Of a stretch of DNA of 64,000 nucleotides, positions 54,653-63,691 are shown one piece after another. The stretch comes from Alcaligenaceae bacterium (GTDB lineage Bacteria; Pseudomonadota; Gammaproteobacteria; Burkholderiales; Burkholderiaceae_B): assembly GCA_013416455.1 (NCBI GenBank), contig JACCES010000003.1:310001-374000 (forward strand), in the 5' to 3' direction. The position numbers were made by a program, and so were the translations under genes. The first letter of the stretch is position 1; each line of letters begins with the position of its first letter. A model generated the notes under the pieces. The model was not told where the DNA came from. It ran no database searches and saw only the letters and a program-made list of their open reading frames with translations.

Positions 54653-57334
54653 ATGATGTCGACGCAGCAAAGAATCGACCCAGCCGCCAGAGCATCCCTG
54701 ACTGAGCGTCCCCGCCTGCTGCAGCGTCTTGCGCAGGCCCGAGGACATCGCTGCGTCATCCTGAACAGTCCGGCGGGCAGCGGCAAGACCACCCTCATGA
54801 TCGCCTGGCGGCGTGAACTGGTAGCCAACGGCATGGATGTCGCCTGGCTGGCACTAGGTCCTGCCGACGACGAACCTGCTCACCTATTCGACACCCTGCA
54901 ACTCGGCCTGCGCAAAGTGGACCCGGCCCTGGTTTCCGAAGCCGTTGTATTCGCCAGCCGCGGCAGTGACGAAACCACGATCGAAGCCACCGTCATCGCT
55001 CTGATCCAAGCTATTGCGGCCCATCCTCGCGAACTGATTCTGATCTTCGACGACGCCCACCACCTGAAAAGTCCGCATGTCGTCAGGGCCACGCAGATGC
55101 TGTTGGATTACAGCCCGACCAACCTGCAATGCGCCATGGCCACACGCCGCTCTTTGCCGCTATCCCTGGGTCGTTTACGCGACCAGCAACTGCTCACCGA
55201 ACTGGATATGGAAGCGCTTCGGTTCACCCTGGAGGAATCAACTGAACTGGCAGGCAATCTACTGGGAGCGATCACCGATCAAGCCGCATTGCAGTTGCAC
55301 GAACAGGCCGACGGCTGGGTAGCCGGCCTCAAACTGCTGTGCATGGATGTGCGTACCACTCGCAATCGGATACCCGTACGCGATCCGCAAGCCTTCACAG
55401 AATACTTCGAGCAAGAAATTATCCGGCAATGGTCTCCGGAACTGGCCACTATTCTTGTTCATTGTGCTCTGCCTGAACACTTCAACCTCGAACTGTGTGT
55501 CCTCCTTCTAAACGACGTCCTTGACGCATCCGTCTGCATGGATCAATTCGCTATGCTGGAAGGACAGGGTCTGTTCCTCGTGCCTGCCGGGCCGCGATAT
55601 CCTGACGGCTGGTGGCGGCTCCACGGCCTGTTGCGCAATGTGCTGGCGGCGCGCATCGATGCCCTGCCCCGCGACCATGTGCGCAGGCTGCATACCATCG
55701 CCTGGCGCTTCTTCAGCGAAAAAGGCCTGTACTACGACGCAGTGCATCATGCGCAGTGTGCCGGGGCCGCCGACGCAGCCATCACCCTGGTCGAAGACTG
55801 TGCCACAGAACTCTTCGCACAGGGGGAAATTCGCCAACTGGTCGGGTTAATACGCCTATTGCCCGCCGATGCTATACACCAACACCCCGGCCTGCATCTA
55901 TGGTCGGCATGGGCCGAGCTCTATGAGCAACGATTACCTGAATGCGCGCGCAGCATTGCACAGTTGGAGCACGACCTGCAACATGCTCCCGAGCGTGAAC
56001 GCTACCGCCTGATCCTACTGCGCGGCCTGCATGCGGTGCAATGCGATGATATTGCCTCGGCAATGGCCGTTTTTCCGCAATTGCAGACGCCGCCTGCCGA
56101 CGTCGATCCCATTACGCTGGTCGGCTTGCGCAGCTTGCTCACCTGGCTCTATCTGTATCGGGGGGAGTACGAAAAAGCACGTCGCGAGCAGGCCGATGTC
56201 ACCATCCCCATGGTACAAGGCACGCCTATCTATGGGACCGCCTTCGGCCTGCTGGCCGGGCGTTGCTTGAAGGGTCTGACGCATGCAGTCGAAGGGCAGG
56301 TCATCCATGCTGAGCGCATTTACCGCGACGTCCTGTTCGAAGCCGAGCGGCGGGGCCCGGACTGCGCCGATGCCGGAACGCTTGCCGCCGCCCTGTTGGG
56401 CGAGATTCTTTATGAACTGAATGACGCTGCCGGCGCACTGGAACTGCTGGAATCCCGCTTGGAGATCATGGAACGCGTCTCCATCCCGGATACTCGCCTG
56501 CGCATGCTGCTTGTCCTGGGTCGCGCACGCCGGCTGGTCAATCGGCCTCTTGATGCCCTGGACTATCTTGAACACTCCCGAGACTATGCCGAACGGATGA
56601 AACTCGACAGAATCATGTCATATGTTCTGTTGGAAATGGTTCAATTTTATTTAAAGCAAGGTGAATCCGATAAAGCACACGCGCTGTTTCCTGAGCTGGA
56701 AGCATTGAACCGCCGCCACGCCGGCATTGAAATCGGCACCTTCAGCGAAATCCACGTCGCCGCCGAACGCGCCCACATCCGCCTACTGATGCAAAGTGGC
56801 GACCTTGATTCCGCTTTACAGCGCTTACAACCCTTGATCACGCTCTGCAACAAGCGGGGAAGAGTCCGCCGCATCCCTTATCTCCAGCTGCAAACTGCAG
56901 CGGCCCATCGCGAGCTGGGCCAATACTCGCAAGCCCAACAATGTATCCGCGAAGCCCTGAGCTGGGGACATCGCCTGGGGTTGATTCGCACTCTGCTGGA
57001 TGCGCATGAAGACGTGCCCGATATGATCCAGAGTTTCATGTACGAATCAAAACAAGATGCGGTGCTGCTGTTTTACGCAGAACGTCTTCTGGCAGCGGTT
57101 CGGGCACCCGGCACAGGCATCCCCAGTGCTGCCTCGGCAGATATACCCAGCCTGGACGCACTCAGCCCACGCGAAGCCGAAATCGCGGAATTACTGGCAC
57201 GCAACCTGCCCAACAAGAAAATCGCACGCGCCCTGGATCTTTCTCTCAATACCGTCAAATGGCATCTGAAGAACATTTACAGCAAACTGGGCGCAACCGG
57301 GCGGGATGATGTGATGGACCGGCTGCGACGCTAA
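54653..57334 (+). CDS. MalT-like large ATP-binding LuxR-family regulator
   Basis: An 893-residue STAND ATPase regulator. Walker A is NSPAGSGKTTLMIAW (about 38-52), Walker B ELILIFDDAHHL (about 126-137), and the arm ATRRSLPLSLGRLRDQQLLTEL matches MalT. The middle (about 400-800) is helical and TPR-like. The C-terminal LuxR helix-turn-helix is LSPREAEIAELLARNLPNKKIARALDLSLNTVKWHLKNIYSKLGAT (about 832-877). Such proteins bind ATP and an inducer, then oligomerise to activate nearby promoters. It sits between the two divergent CoA-ester operons, so it is the likely activator of both. Start: first of two ATG codons, with GGAG just upstream. Confidence 0.93.
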   Translation: MMSTQQRIDPAARASLTERPRLLQRLAQARGHRCVILNSPAGSGKTTLMIAWRRELVANGMDVAWLALGPADDEPAHLFDTLQLGLRKVDPALVSEAVVFASRGSDETTIEATVIALIQAIAAHPRELILIFDDAHHLKSPHVVRATQMLLDYSPTNLQCAMATRRSLPLSLGRLRDQQLLTELDMEALRFTLEESTELAGNLLGAITDQAALQLHEQADGWVAGLKLLCMDVRTTRNRIPVRDPQAFTEYFEQEIIRQWSPELATILVHCALPEHFNLELCVLLLNDVLDASVCMDQFAMLEGQGLFLVPAGPRYPDGWWRLHGLLRNVLAARIDALPRDHVRRLHTIAWRFFSEKGLYYDAVHHAQCAGAADAAITLVEDCATELFAQGEIRQLVGLIRLLPADAIHQHPGLHLWSAWAELYEQRLPECARSIAQLEHDLQHAPERERYRLILLRGLHAVQCDDIASAMAVFPQLQTPPADVDPITLVGLRSLLTWLYLYRGEYEKARREQADVTIPMVQGTPIYGTAFGLLAGRCLKGLTHAVEGQVIHAERIYRDVLFEAERRGPDCADAGTLAAALLGEILYELNDAAGALELLESRLEIMERVSIPDTRLRMLLVLGRARRLVNRPLDALDYLEHSRDYAERMKLDRIMSYVLLEMVQFYLKQGESDKAHALFPELEALNRRHAGIEIGTFSEIHVAAERAHIRLLMQSGDLDSALQRLQPLITLCNKRGRVRRIPYLQLQTAAAHRELGQYSQAQQCIREALSWGHRLGLIRTLLDAHEDVPDMIQSFMYESKQDAVLLFYAERLLAAVRAPGTGIPSAASADIPSLDALSPREAEIAELLARNLPNKKIARALDLSLNTVKWHLKNIYSKLGATGRDDVMDRLRR

Positions 57335-57413
57335 CCCCCCCGCCCTTCAGGGGTGGGTACAGGAACACAAGCGGCACGTAGCATGACTGAAAACCATCAT
57401 AAGGAGACCAGTC

Positions 57414-58415
57414 ATGCCAATCTCAATCCTGCGTATCTTCCGTTCACAACTTGGCCGTCTCTGCGGCCTGCTCCTGGGAACTGCGCTGATCGCTACCCCG
57501 GCGCACGCCAGCTATCCCGACCACCCCATACGCATGATCATCGGCTTGCAGCCGGGCGGCAGCACAGATGTATTAGCACGCCAGATCGCCTCTCATCTTG
57601 GAACGAAAGATGGATGGCAACTCATTATCGAAAACCGGCCCGGCGCTGCGACTCGCATCGGCATGGAAGCCATGAGCCGTTCCGCCGCCGACGGCTACAC
57701 GCTGGCCATCGCCAACGCCGTAAGCGCGAACTTCCCCATGATGTTCGACGATTACACCTTCAAGCCCGGCCAGGACTTCGTACCGGTAAGCCTGCTCGGC
57801 CGCGCGCCCTCCTATATTGCGATTCGAGCCAGCCTTCCCGTCAAGAACGTCAAGGAATTCATAGAGTACGTCAAGGCCAACGCTGGGAAGATCAACTATG
57901 GGCATGGTAGCAACGGCAGCAATCCGCACCTGGCGGTACGGTTGTTGGTTCAGTCCCTAGGTCTACAAGCTACTGAAGTCGCCTACAAGGGCAATGCTCC
58001 TACCGCTCTTGCCCTGGCCACCGGTGAAATTGACTTTGCAATACTTGACTACCCTTCGGTTCGTCCACTGGTCGAACGCGGCAGCGTACGTCTAATTGCT
58101 GTCACCGAACCAAAGCGGGCCGCCATGACCCCAGACATCCCGACAAGCACGGAACAGGGATTGACTCCCGAATTGGAAGGTGTAACTCCCTGGTTCATGC
58201 TGGTCGCGCCGGCCGGCACGCCGGAAGCCGTCGTTTCCCTGCTGAACGAGCATTTCACAGAAGCCCTGAAAAGTCCGGATGTACGAGATACGGCGCTGAG
58301 CCTGGGCATCGAACCTCAGGGCATGAACGTGAGCGATAGCCGTTCCTACTTCCTGGAGATGCGCGCACGGGCAGAAGAACTCACGCGCCGCCTGAATATT
58401 TCGATGAAAAATTAG
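57414..58415 (+). CDS. Bug/TctC-family periplasmic solute receptor (Bug-2)
   Basis: A 333-residue Bug protein with a signal peptide (about 1-32, cleavage after AHA). Family motifs: IRMIIGLQPGGSTDVLARQIA, IENRPGAATRIGMEAMSRSAADGYTLAIA, PVKNVKEFIEYVKANAGKINYGHGSNGSNPHLAVRLL, and AYKGNAPTALALATGEIDFAI. AAGGAGACC precedes the ATG. PGAAT in place of the commoner PGAGG changes the second ligand loop. It opens the plus-strand operon (Bug-2, crotonase, ACAD, CoA transferase, crotonase, Bug-3) and should bind the acid that this pathway consumes. Confidence 0.92.
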   Translation: MPISILRIFRSQLGRLCGLLLGTALIATPAHASYPDHPIRMIIGLQPGGSTDVLARQIASHLGTKDGWQLIIENRPGAATRIGMEAMSRSAADGYTLAIANAVSANFPMMFDDYTFKPGQDFVPVSLLGRAPSYIAIRASLPVKNVKEFIEYVKANAGKINYGHGSNGSNPHLAVRLLVQSLGLQATEVAYKGNAPTALALATGEIDFAILDYPSVRPLVERGSVRLIAVTEPKRAAMTPDIPTSTEQGLTPELEGVTPWFMLVAPAGTPEAVVSLLNEHFTEALKSPDVRDTALSLGIEPQGMNVSDSRSYFLEMRARAEELTRRLNISMKN

Positions 58416-58426
58416 GAAAGCCGGAC

Positions 58427-59251
58427 ATGCAACAAGAGATTCACCTCGAAGAGGCAAAACTGGTGGTCGATGGCCCGATCGCCGTCTTCATGCATACGCG
58501 CCACGACACCCGCAATGCCCTATCCATGGTCCTGCGCGATGACTACGAGCACCTTCTGCGACACTTGGCCCGGAATCTTTCGATACGAGTGCTCATCATC
58601 ACTGGCGACGGCGGCAGTTTCTGCTCTGGCGGCGATATCAAAGGCATGAATGAGCGCCTGAGCAACCCTGACCCCGATATTAATTCCCCCGATGCGGTGC
58701 GCCGCCGTTTACAAGGTTCGCACCGCTGGTTGACGCAGTTGCACGATCTCGACATTCCCGTGATCGCCGCAGTCGATGGTGGCGCTTATGGGGCCGGTTT
58801 CGCTCTTGCCCTGCAGGCTGATTTCATCCTTGCATCGACTCGTGCCGCCTTCTCGATGTCCTTCTCCCGCATGGGGGCCGTTCCAGACTATGGTGCCCTG
58901 CACACGCTTCCCCGCATTATAGGACTGTCGAATGCCAGGGATCTGATGCTGACTGGCAGGCGTGTCGATGCCCGAGAAGGAAAAGCGCTCGGCTTCGTAT
59001 ACGCCATCCATGAGCCGGATACCTTGCTGCCAGCCGCCCAGGCCCTGGCCGAAAAACTGGCCCAAGGACCAAGGGAAGCCACCGCGCTGACCAAAATGCT
59101 GCTGAACCGGAGCTTTGAAACCGACTATTCGGCCATGTGCGCCTTCGAAGCCTGTGCCCAAGGCATTGCCATGCACTCCCCTTACCACGCCGCCGCTGCA
59201 ACCCGCTTCGCCTCAGGGAAACGCCCTGCTTACGATTGGGATGCTCTGTAA
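58427..59251 (+). CDS. Enoyl-CoA hydratase/isomerase (PaaG-like crotonase 1)
   Basis: A 274-residue crotonase. The oxyanion hole is formed by GSFCSGGDIKGM (about 63-74) and DGGAYGAGFALALQADF (about 115-131). The two Glu residues of classical enoyl-CoA hydratase are absent: the ELA position is ALA, and the PE position is SF. Instead RMGAVPDYGALHTLPR carries an Asp in the VPD motif used by PaaG and Delta3,Delta2-enoyl-CoA isomerases. Isomerisation or ring chemistry is therefore more likely than simple hydration. It lies 11 bp after Bug-2. Confidence 0.9.
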   Translation: MQQEIHLEEAKLVVDGPIAVFMHTRHDTRNALSMVLRDDYEHLLRHLARNLSIRVLIITGDGGSFCSGGDIKGMNERLSNPDPDINSPDAVRRRLQGSHRWLTQLHDLDIPVIAAVDGGAYGAGFALALQADFILASTRAAFSMSFSRMGAVPDYGALHTLPRIIGLSNARDLMLTGRRVDAREGKALGFVYAIHEPDTLLPAAQALAEKLAQGPREATALTKMLLNRSFETDYSAMCAFEACAQGIAMHSPYHAAAATRFASGKRPAYDWDAL

Positions 59252-59276
59252 GCGCCACCAACAATTTCAACACACC

Positions 59277-61598
59277 ATGCTTATGACCACCACGACAACC
59301 GATCTTGAGGCTTTCCGCCTGGAAACACGCCAGACGCTGGAAGCGGTGCTTCCGCCGGACATCCGCGCCGCAGTACAGGCCCACTGCCTGGTAACGCGCG
59401 ATCAGGCCGAACGCTGGCACCGGATACTGCATGACCACGGTTGGGCGGCGCCGGGTTGGCCGCGCGAACATGGCGGCCCCGGTTGGTCACTGGCACAACA
59501 AGCAGTATTCAAAGAAGAACTCGCCGCCTGCGACGCCCCCCGCTACGAAAACCTGGGTCTCGACACCATAGGCCCAACCATCATGCGACACGGAACACCG
59601 GCCCAGCAAACCCGTTTCCTGCCCCGTATTCTGTCATTCGAGGATTTCTGGGCACAGGGCTATTCCGAACCCGATGCGGGCTCGGATCTCGCTTCATTAC
59701 GAACCACGGCGCGACGTGAAGGTGACCACTATATTCTCAATGGCACCAAAATCTGGCAGAGCTATGGCCACTGGGCCAATTGGGTATTGGTACTGGTGCG
59801 TACCAACCCCGAAGCCGCGCGCCGGCAGGATGGAATCTCCATGCTGCTGGTGGATATGGAATCAGAGGGCGTTACCGTCCGTCCCATTCGCTTCATGCAT
59901 GGCGGGGTGCTGCATGTGCAGATTTTCTTCGACAACGTACGTGTGCCGGTGGAAAATCGGATCGGCGAAGAAAATGCCGGCTGGTCGGTTTCCAGAGGCC
60001 TGCTGGTGACCGAACGCCTGTTCGTGGCGCGAGTCGCGGAATGCAAGGCGGAACTCACCAGCACGCGGCGGATCGCCGAAGGCCGTGGACCCGGCGGCGC
60101 CTCGCTGCTCGAACAGGATGTCTACGCTCGTCGGCTGGCAGAGCTGGAAATCGGCGTCCGGGCGCTGGAAGCAGCGTGGTGGCCTGCCATCACTGCCGTG
60201 GAAAAAGGGCAAGAACCCGCGCTGGCGGCTTCGCTGCTGAAGTTGCAGGGCAACGAAATGCTGCAGGCGCTGCAGCAACTCCAGCTCGACATGATAGGAA
60301 GCGATGCACTCGTTTTCGACCCTTCCGCCACCGAGGGTGCACCATCCGAGCCCCCGCTGTCTCCTGGCCACATCGGCAACCTGTCCATGCATATATGGCG
60401 CTATCGCGGCATCACCTTGGGAGGCGGCACCTCGGAAATCCAGCGCAGTATCATCGGCAAGGCAATTTTCGAAGGCCGAACCGATATCGAGCAACCGCCG
60501 ACGCTGGCCGCCCAACAAGCCATGCTCGACGATGGGCTGCGCCGCGTACTCGCCGACAATTACGGGTTCGAACGCCGCAGCAAGATCCTCGACGCCGACA
60601 ACACAACCGATGCTTCCCTCTATAGCCAGTTCGGCGAGCTGGGCCTGTTCAGCCTGATGGTGCCAGAGCGCGACAACGGCTTTGGCGGCGGCTTGTCCGA
60701 TCTGGCTCCGGTAATGAGCGCCCTGGGAGAGTTTCTGGTACTGGATCCCGTGCTCTGGGCCCACCTCCTGCCGTTGCAACTGCTGCTTGACGCGCCGGAC
60801 TTCCCGGCCCGCAGCGCAGCAATCCAGGCACTCACGGAAGGCCGCCATATCGCCTTCGCCCATGACGAACGGGATACGCCGGTACAAGCCAGACACAGCA
60901 GCGATGGCTGGCGACTCTCCGGCCACAAGCGTCTGGTGATGGGCGGCGACTGTGCGGACAGGCTGCTGGTCAGTGCAAGGTTGGAAGGCGGCGGTCGCGC
61001 ACTCTTCGACTGCCCCGCTGAACACACGTCCATCAAACGGCAAGCCTATCGCCTTCATGATAGACGAGGCGCGGCCGATTTCGCCTTCACCGATGTGCGG
61101 CTTCCAGACGATGCCCTGGTGGCCGGACCGGAACGCACCGACACCATTATTGACGAAGCGCTCGCTCTGGCCACCGTTGCCTTGTGCGCGGAAACCGTAG
61201 GTGCCATGCGTCAGGCACTTGCCATCACTATTGAATATCTGCGGACTCGCAAACAGTTCGGCCGCACGTTGTTCGAATATCAAGCTCTCCAACACCGCAT
61301 GGTGGAGCATTATCGCAGCTGGTCGCATGCTCGGGCTCTGCTTGACAACGTTATTGCCGGTTGGAACAGCGTTTCGCCAGAGGAGCGCAGCAAACGCATC
61401 AGCGCAAGCAAATGGATGACCGGCCGGGCAGGCCGCTTGATTGCACTGGACACCCTGCAGTTGCATGGGGCCATCGGCTTCCAGGATGAAACAGCAATCA
61501 GTCACTATGCCCGCCGCCTTGTCGCCAACGACATCCTGCTGGGAGATGCCACCGCTCATCTGAGCCGGTTCATCTCACTTCACACACCTTGTGCATGA
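59277..61598 (+). CDS. Fused double acyl-CoA dehydrogenase
   Basis: A 773-residue protein with two ACAD modules in one chain; single ACADs are about 380. Module 1 (about 1-390) has GYSEPDAGSDLASLRTTA, GTKIWQSYGHWANWVLVLVRT and RGITLGGGTSEIQRSIIGKAIF. Module 2 (about 400-773) has YLRTRKQFGRTLFEYQALQHRM, LDTLQLHGAIGFQDETAISHYARRL and a shortened middle. In actinobacterial steroid pathways, two such ACAD types form alpha2-beta2 enzymes (ChsE1/ChsE2, FadE28/29) with one active site per pair; here the pair is fused. The start is ATG 59277 or 59283; the open frame back to 59115 lies inside the crotonase gene. AAGGAGG just downstream serves the next gene. Confidence 0.9.
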   Translation: MLMTTTTTDLEAFRLETRQTLEAVLPPDIRAAVQAHCLVTRDQAERWHRILHDHGWAAPGWPREHGGPGWSLAQQAVFKEELAACDAPRYENLGLDTIGPTIMRHGTPAQQTRFLPRILSFEDFWAQGYSEPDAGSDLASLRTTARREGDHYILNGTKIWQSYGHWANWVLVLVRTNPEAARRQDGISMLLVDMESEGVTVRPIRFMHGGVLHVQIFFDNVRVPVENRIGEENAGWSVSRGLLVTERLFVARVAECKAELTSTRRIAEGRGPGGASLLEQDVYARRLAELEIGVRALEAAWWPAITAVEKGQEPALAASLLKLQGNEMLQALQQLQLDMIGSDALVFDPSATEGAPSEPPLSPGHIGNLSMHIWRYRGITLGGGTSEIQRSIIGKAIFEGRTDIEQPPTLAAQQAMLDDGLRRVLADNYGFERRSKILDADNTTDASLYSQFGELGLFSLMVPERDNGFGGGLSDLAPVMSALGEFLVLDPVLWAHLLPLQLLLDAPDFPARSAAIQALTEGRHIAFAHDERDTPVQARHSSDGWRLSGHKRLVMGGDCADRLLVSARLEGGGRALFDCPAEHTSIKRQAYRLHDRRGAADFAFTDVRLPDDALVAGPERTDTIIDEALALATVALCAETVGAMRQALAITIEYLRTRKQFGRTLFEYQALQHRMVEHYRSWSHARALLDNVIAGWNSVSPEERSKRISASKWMTGRAGRLIALDTLQLHGAIGFQDETAISHYARRLVANDILLGDATAHLSRFISLHTPCA

Positions 61599-61612
61599 AG
61601 GAGGAAACCAAT

Positions 61613-62824
61613 ATGCATGCCTCACATCCTGGCCGTGGCCCCCTGTCGGGTCTGCGGGTTCTGGACATCGCCACCATCCTTGCCGCGCCCTCCGCAGCCT
61701 CTCTGCTGGCCGATTACGGCGCCGAGGTACTCAAGATCGAACTGCCCAGCGGCGATGGCTGTCGCGGCTTCCCTCCCCATAAGGATGGCAAGTCACTGTG
61801 GTGGAAGGTGACCAATCGGAACAAACAGCTTATTTCATTGGATTTACGCAAACCCGATGGCCTTGCCCTGTTCAAGCGCCTTCTGCCTCGTTTCGATGTG
61901 TTGATCGAAAACTTCAGACCAGGCACCCTGGACCGCTGGGGACTGGATCGTGAAACCCTCTGGTCCATTCAGCCACGGCTGGTGATCTTGCGCGCCACCG
62001 CGTTCGGCCAGGACGGCCCATACCGGGACCGCGCGGGATTCACTCGCATTTTCGAGGCCATGGGCGGGCTGACCTATATCACTGGTGAGCCGGATGGCGA
62101 ACCCATGCACGCCGGCTATCCGATCGGCGACTCCATCGGCGGCCTGTTCGGCGCCCTCGGCATCATGACTGCATTGTGGAAGCGCGCAAGCGACCCGGAT
62201 GCACCGGGTGAAGAGATAGACCTGTCCCTGACGGAAGCCATGCTCAAGTTGATGGAGTTTCTACCGATCAAGTACGACTTGCTCGGAGAAAGCCACGGCC
62301 GCTCTGGAAACACCAGCCAATACTCCGCTCCGACAGGTGTCTTCCGAACTCGGGACGGCTCCTGGATCTCTCTATCCGGCAGCACAGATGCTCTGTTCAG
62401 CGCCAATTGCCGCGCCATCAATCGTCCCGATTTGATCGACGACCCACACTTTGCAAGCAATACCGCACGCTGCAGCCATACCGAAGAACTCAACGGGCTG
62501 TTCGCCGACTGGTTCTCGCAAAACGACCTATCAACAATCCTTCAACAGTTCGAGAAATATCAGGGCACGCTGTCGCCGATCTATTCCGCTGAACAGATTG
62601 TGAACGACCCCCAGGTCCAAGCGCGAGGTTTCCTGCATCCAGTTCCCGATGCGGACTTCGGCACCGTCAGACTACAGAATGTTGTACCGCGCTTTCGCAA
62701 TGACCCCGGCAGAGTCTACAGCACGGGCGGAGCGATCGGGCAAGACAACGACACTATTTATGGAGACCTCCTTGGTCTGAGCAACGCTCAGCAGGCCGAC
62801 CTGCGTGAACGAGGAATCATCTAA
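61613..62824 (+). CDS. CaiB/BaiF family (class III) CoA transferase
   Basis: A 403-residue class III CoA transferase in the standard order. GLRVLDIATILAAPSAASLLADYGAEVLKIE (about 13-43), NRNKQLISLDLRKPDG (about 68-83), IENFRPGTLDRWGL (about 98-111) and the catalytic Asp173 in YPIGDSIGGLFGAL are visible. AAGGAGG precedes the ATG at 61613. It should activate the imported acid using a CoA donor such as succinyl-CoA. It begins 14 bp after the ACAD stop and overlaps the next crotonase by one base (TAATG), so these genes are co-translated. Confidence 0.92.
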   Translation: MHASHPGRGPLSGLRVLDIATILAAPSAASLLADYGAEVLKIELPSGDGCRGFPPHKDGKSLWWKVTNRNKQLISLDLRKPDGLALFKRLLPRFDVLIENFRPGTLDRWGLDRETLWSIQPRLVILRATAFGQDGPYRDRAGFTRIFEAMGGLTYITGEPDGEPMHAGYPIGDSIGGLFGALGIMTALWKRASDPDAPGEEIDLSLTEAMLKLMEFLPIKYDLLGESHGRSGNTSQYSAPTGVFRTRDGSWISLSGSTDALFSANCRAINRPDLIDDPHFASNTARCSHTEELNGLFADWFSQNDLSTILQQFEKYQGTLSPIYSAEQIVNDPQVQARGFLHPVPDADFGTVRLQNVVPRFRNDPGRVYSTGGAIGQDNDTIYGDLLGLSNAQQADLRERGII

Positions 62825-63663
62825 TGGAACAATTTGAATTTCGCGAGTCCCGGCTTGATGTACACGACGATGGCGTCGCGGTCTTTCATCACTTGCGCCA
62901 CAAAGCCCGCAACCCATTGTCCATGGACTTGCGCACGGACTATGCCGAAATGACGGACATAGTTCGGGACCGGGCGCGCGCGTTGATACTGGCGGGCGGC
63001 GGCGGCGCATTCTGCGCAGGCGGCGACATCAAGACGATGCAGTCGCGTCTGGCCGACGGCTCCCAGTCCACCGGTGTGCGCCGACGATTGCAGGACATGC
63101 ATTCCTGGCTGCAAGATCTGCGCGATCTGGAAATACCGGTCATTGCAGCGGTCGATGGCCCCGCCTGGGGTGGCGGCTTTGCCATCGCCCTGTGCGCCGA
63201 TTTCATCCTTGCCAGCCCCCGTGCTTCATTCTGCATGGTGTTTCTGCGTATCGGCGCCCTGCCGGACATGGGGGCCATTCATTTGCTTCCGCGCGCCGTC
63301 GGGCTGCAAAAAGCCAAAGAGCTGTTGATGACCGGGCGCCGGGTCGATGCCCAGGAAGGTGAAAAGCTGGGCTTCGTGCATTCACTCCATGAGCCCGACA
63401 CCCTGCTTGGACAAGCCATGAGGCTGGCCCGATGCTTTCTTCCCGCACCGTCGGTCGCCTTGGGCCTGACCAAGCGACTGACCAACCGGGCTTACGAACT
63501 GAATGCGGACACACTGGCAGAGCTTGAAGCTACCGCCCAGGTTGCCTGCTTGTCTGAACCTTATCATGCCCAAGCACTTGAACGCTTCATGCGCAAAGAA
63601 CCCATGCTCTACGACTGGGACCGAAACGGCCCCCATACTCCAGACCAGGCATCAACGAAATAA
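62824..63663 (+). CDS. Enoyl-CoA hydratase/isomerase (PaaG-like crotonase 2)
   Basis: A 279-residue crotonase, a paralogue of the one at 58427 over its full length. GAFCAGGDIKTM and DGPAWGGGFAIALCADF form the oxyanion hole. As in crotonase 1, both classical Glu are missing and RIGALPDMGAIHLLPR keeps the Asp of the PaaG/isomerase type. Two such enzymes in one operon suggest successive or alternative isomer steps. Its ATG overlaps the CoA transferase stop (TAATG). Bug-3 follows 28 bp later. Confidence 0.9.
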   Translation: MEQFEFRESRLDVHDDGVAVFHHLRHKARNPLSMDLRTDYAEMTDIVRDRARALILAGGGGAFCAGGDIKTMQSRLADGSQSTGVRRRLQDMHSWLQDLRDLEIPVIAAVDGPAWGGGFAIALCADFILASPRASFCMVFLRIGALPDMGAIHLLPRAVGLQKAKELLMTGRRVDAQEGEKLGFVHSLHEPDTLLGQAMRLARCFLPAPSVALGLTKRLTNRAYELNADTLAELEATAQVACLSEPYHAQALERFMRKEPMLYDWDRNGPHTPDQASTK

Positions 63664-63691
63664 ATCACCAAATAAAGCAAAGGAGACAATC

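Noticed and set aside
59862-61559. A 565-codon open frame on the minus strand
   Set aside because: It is antisense to the fused acyl-CoA dehydrogenase and has no recognisable domain.
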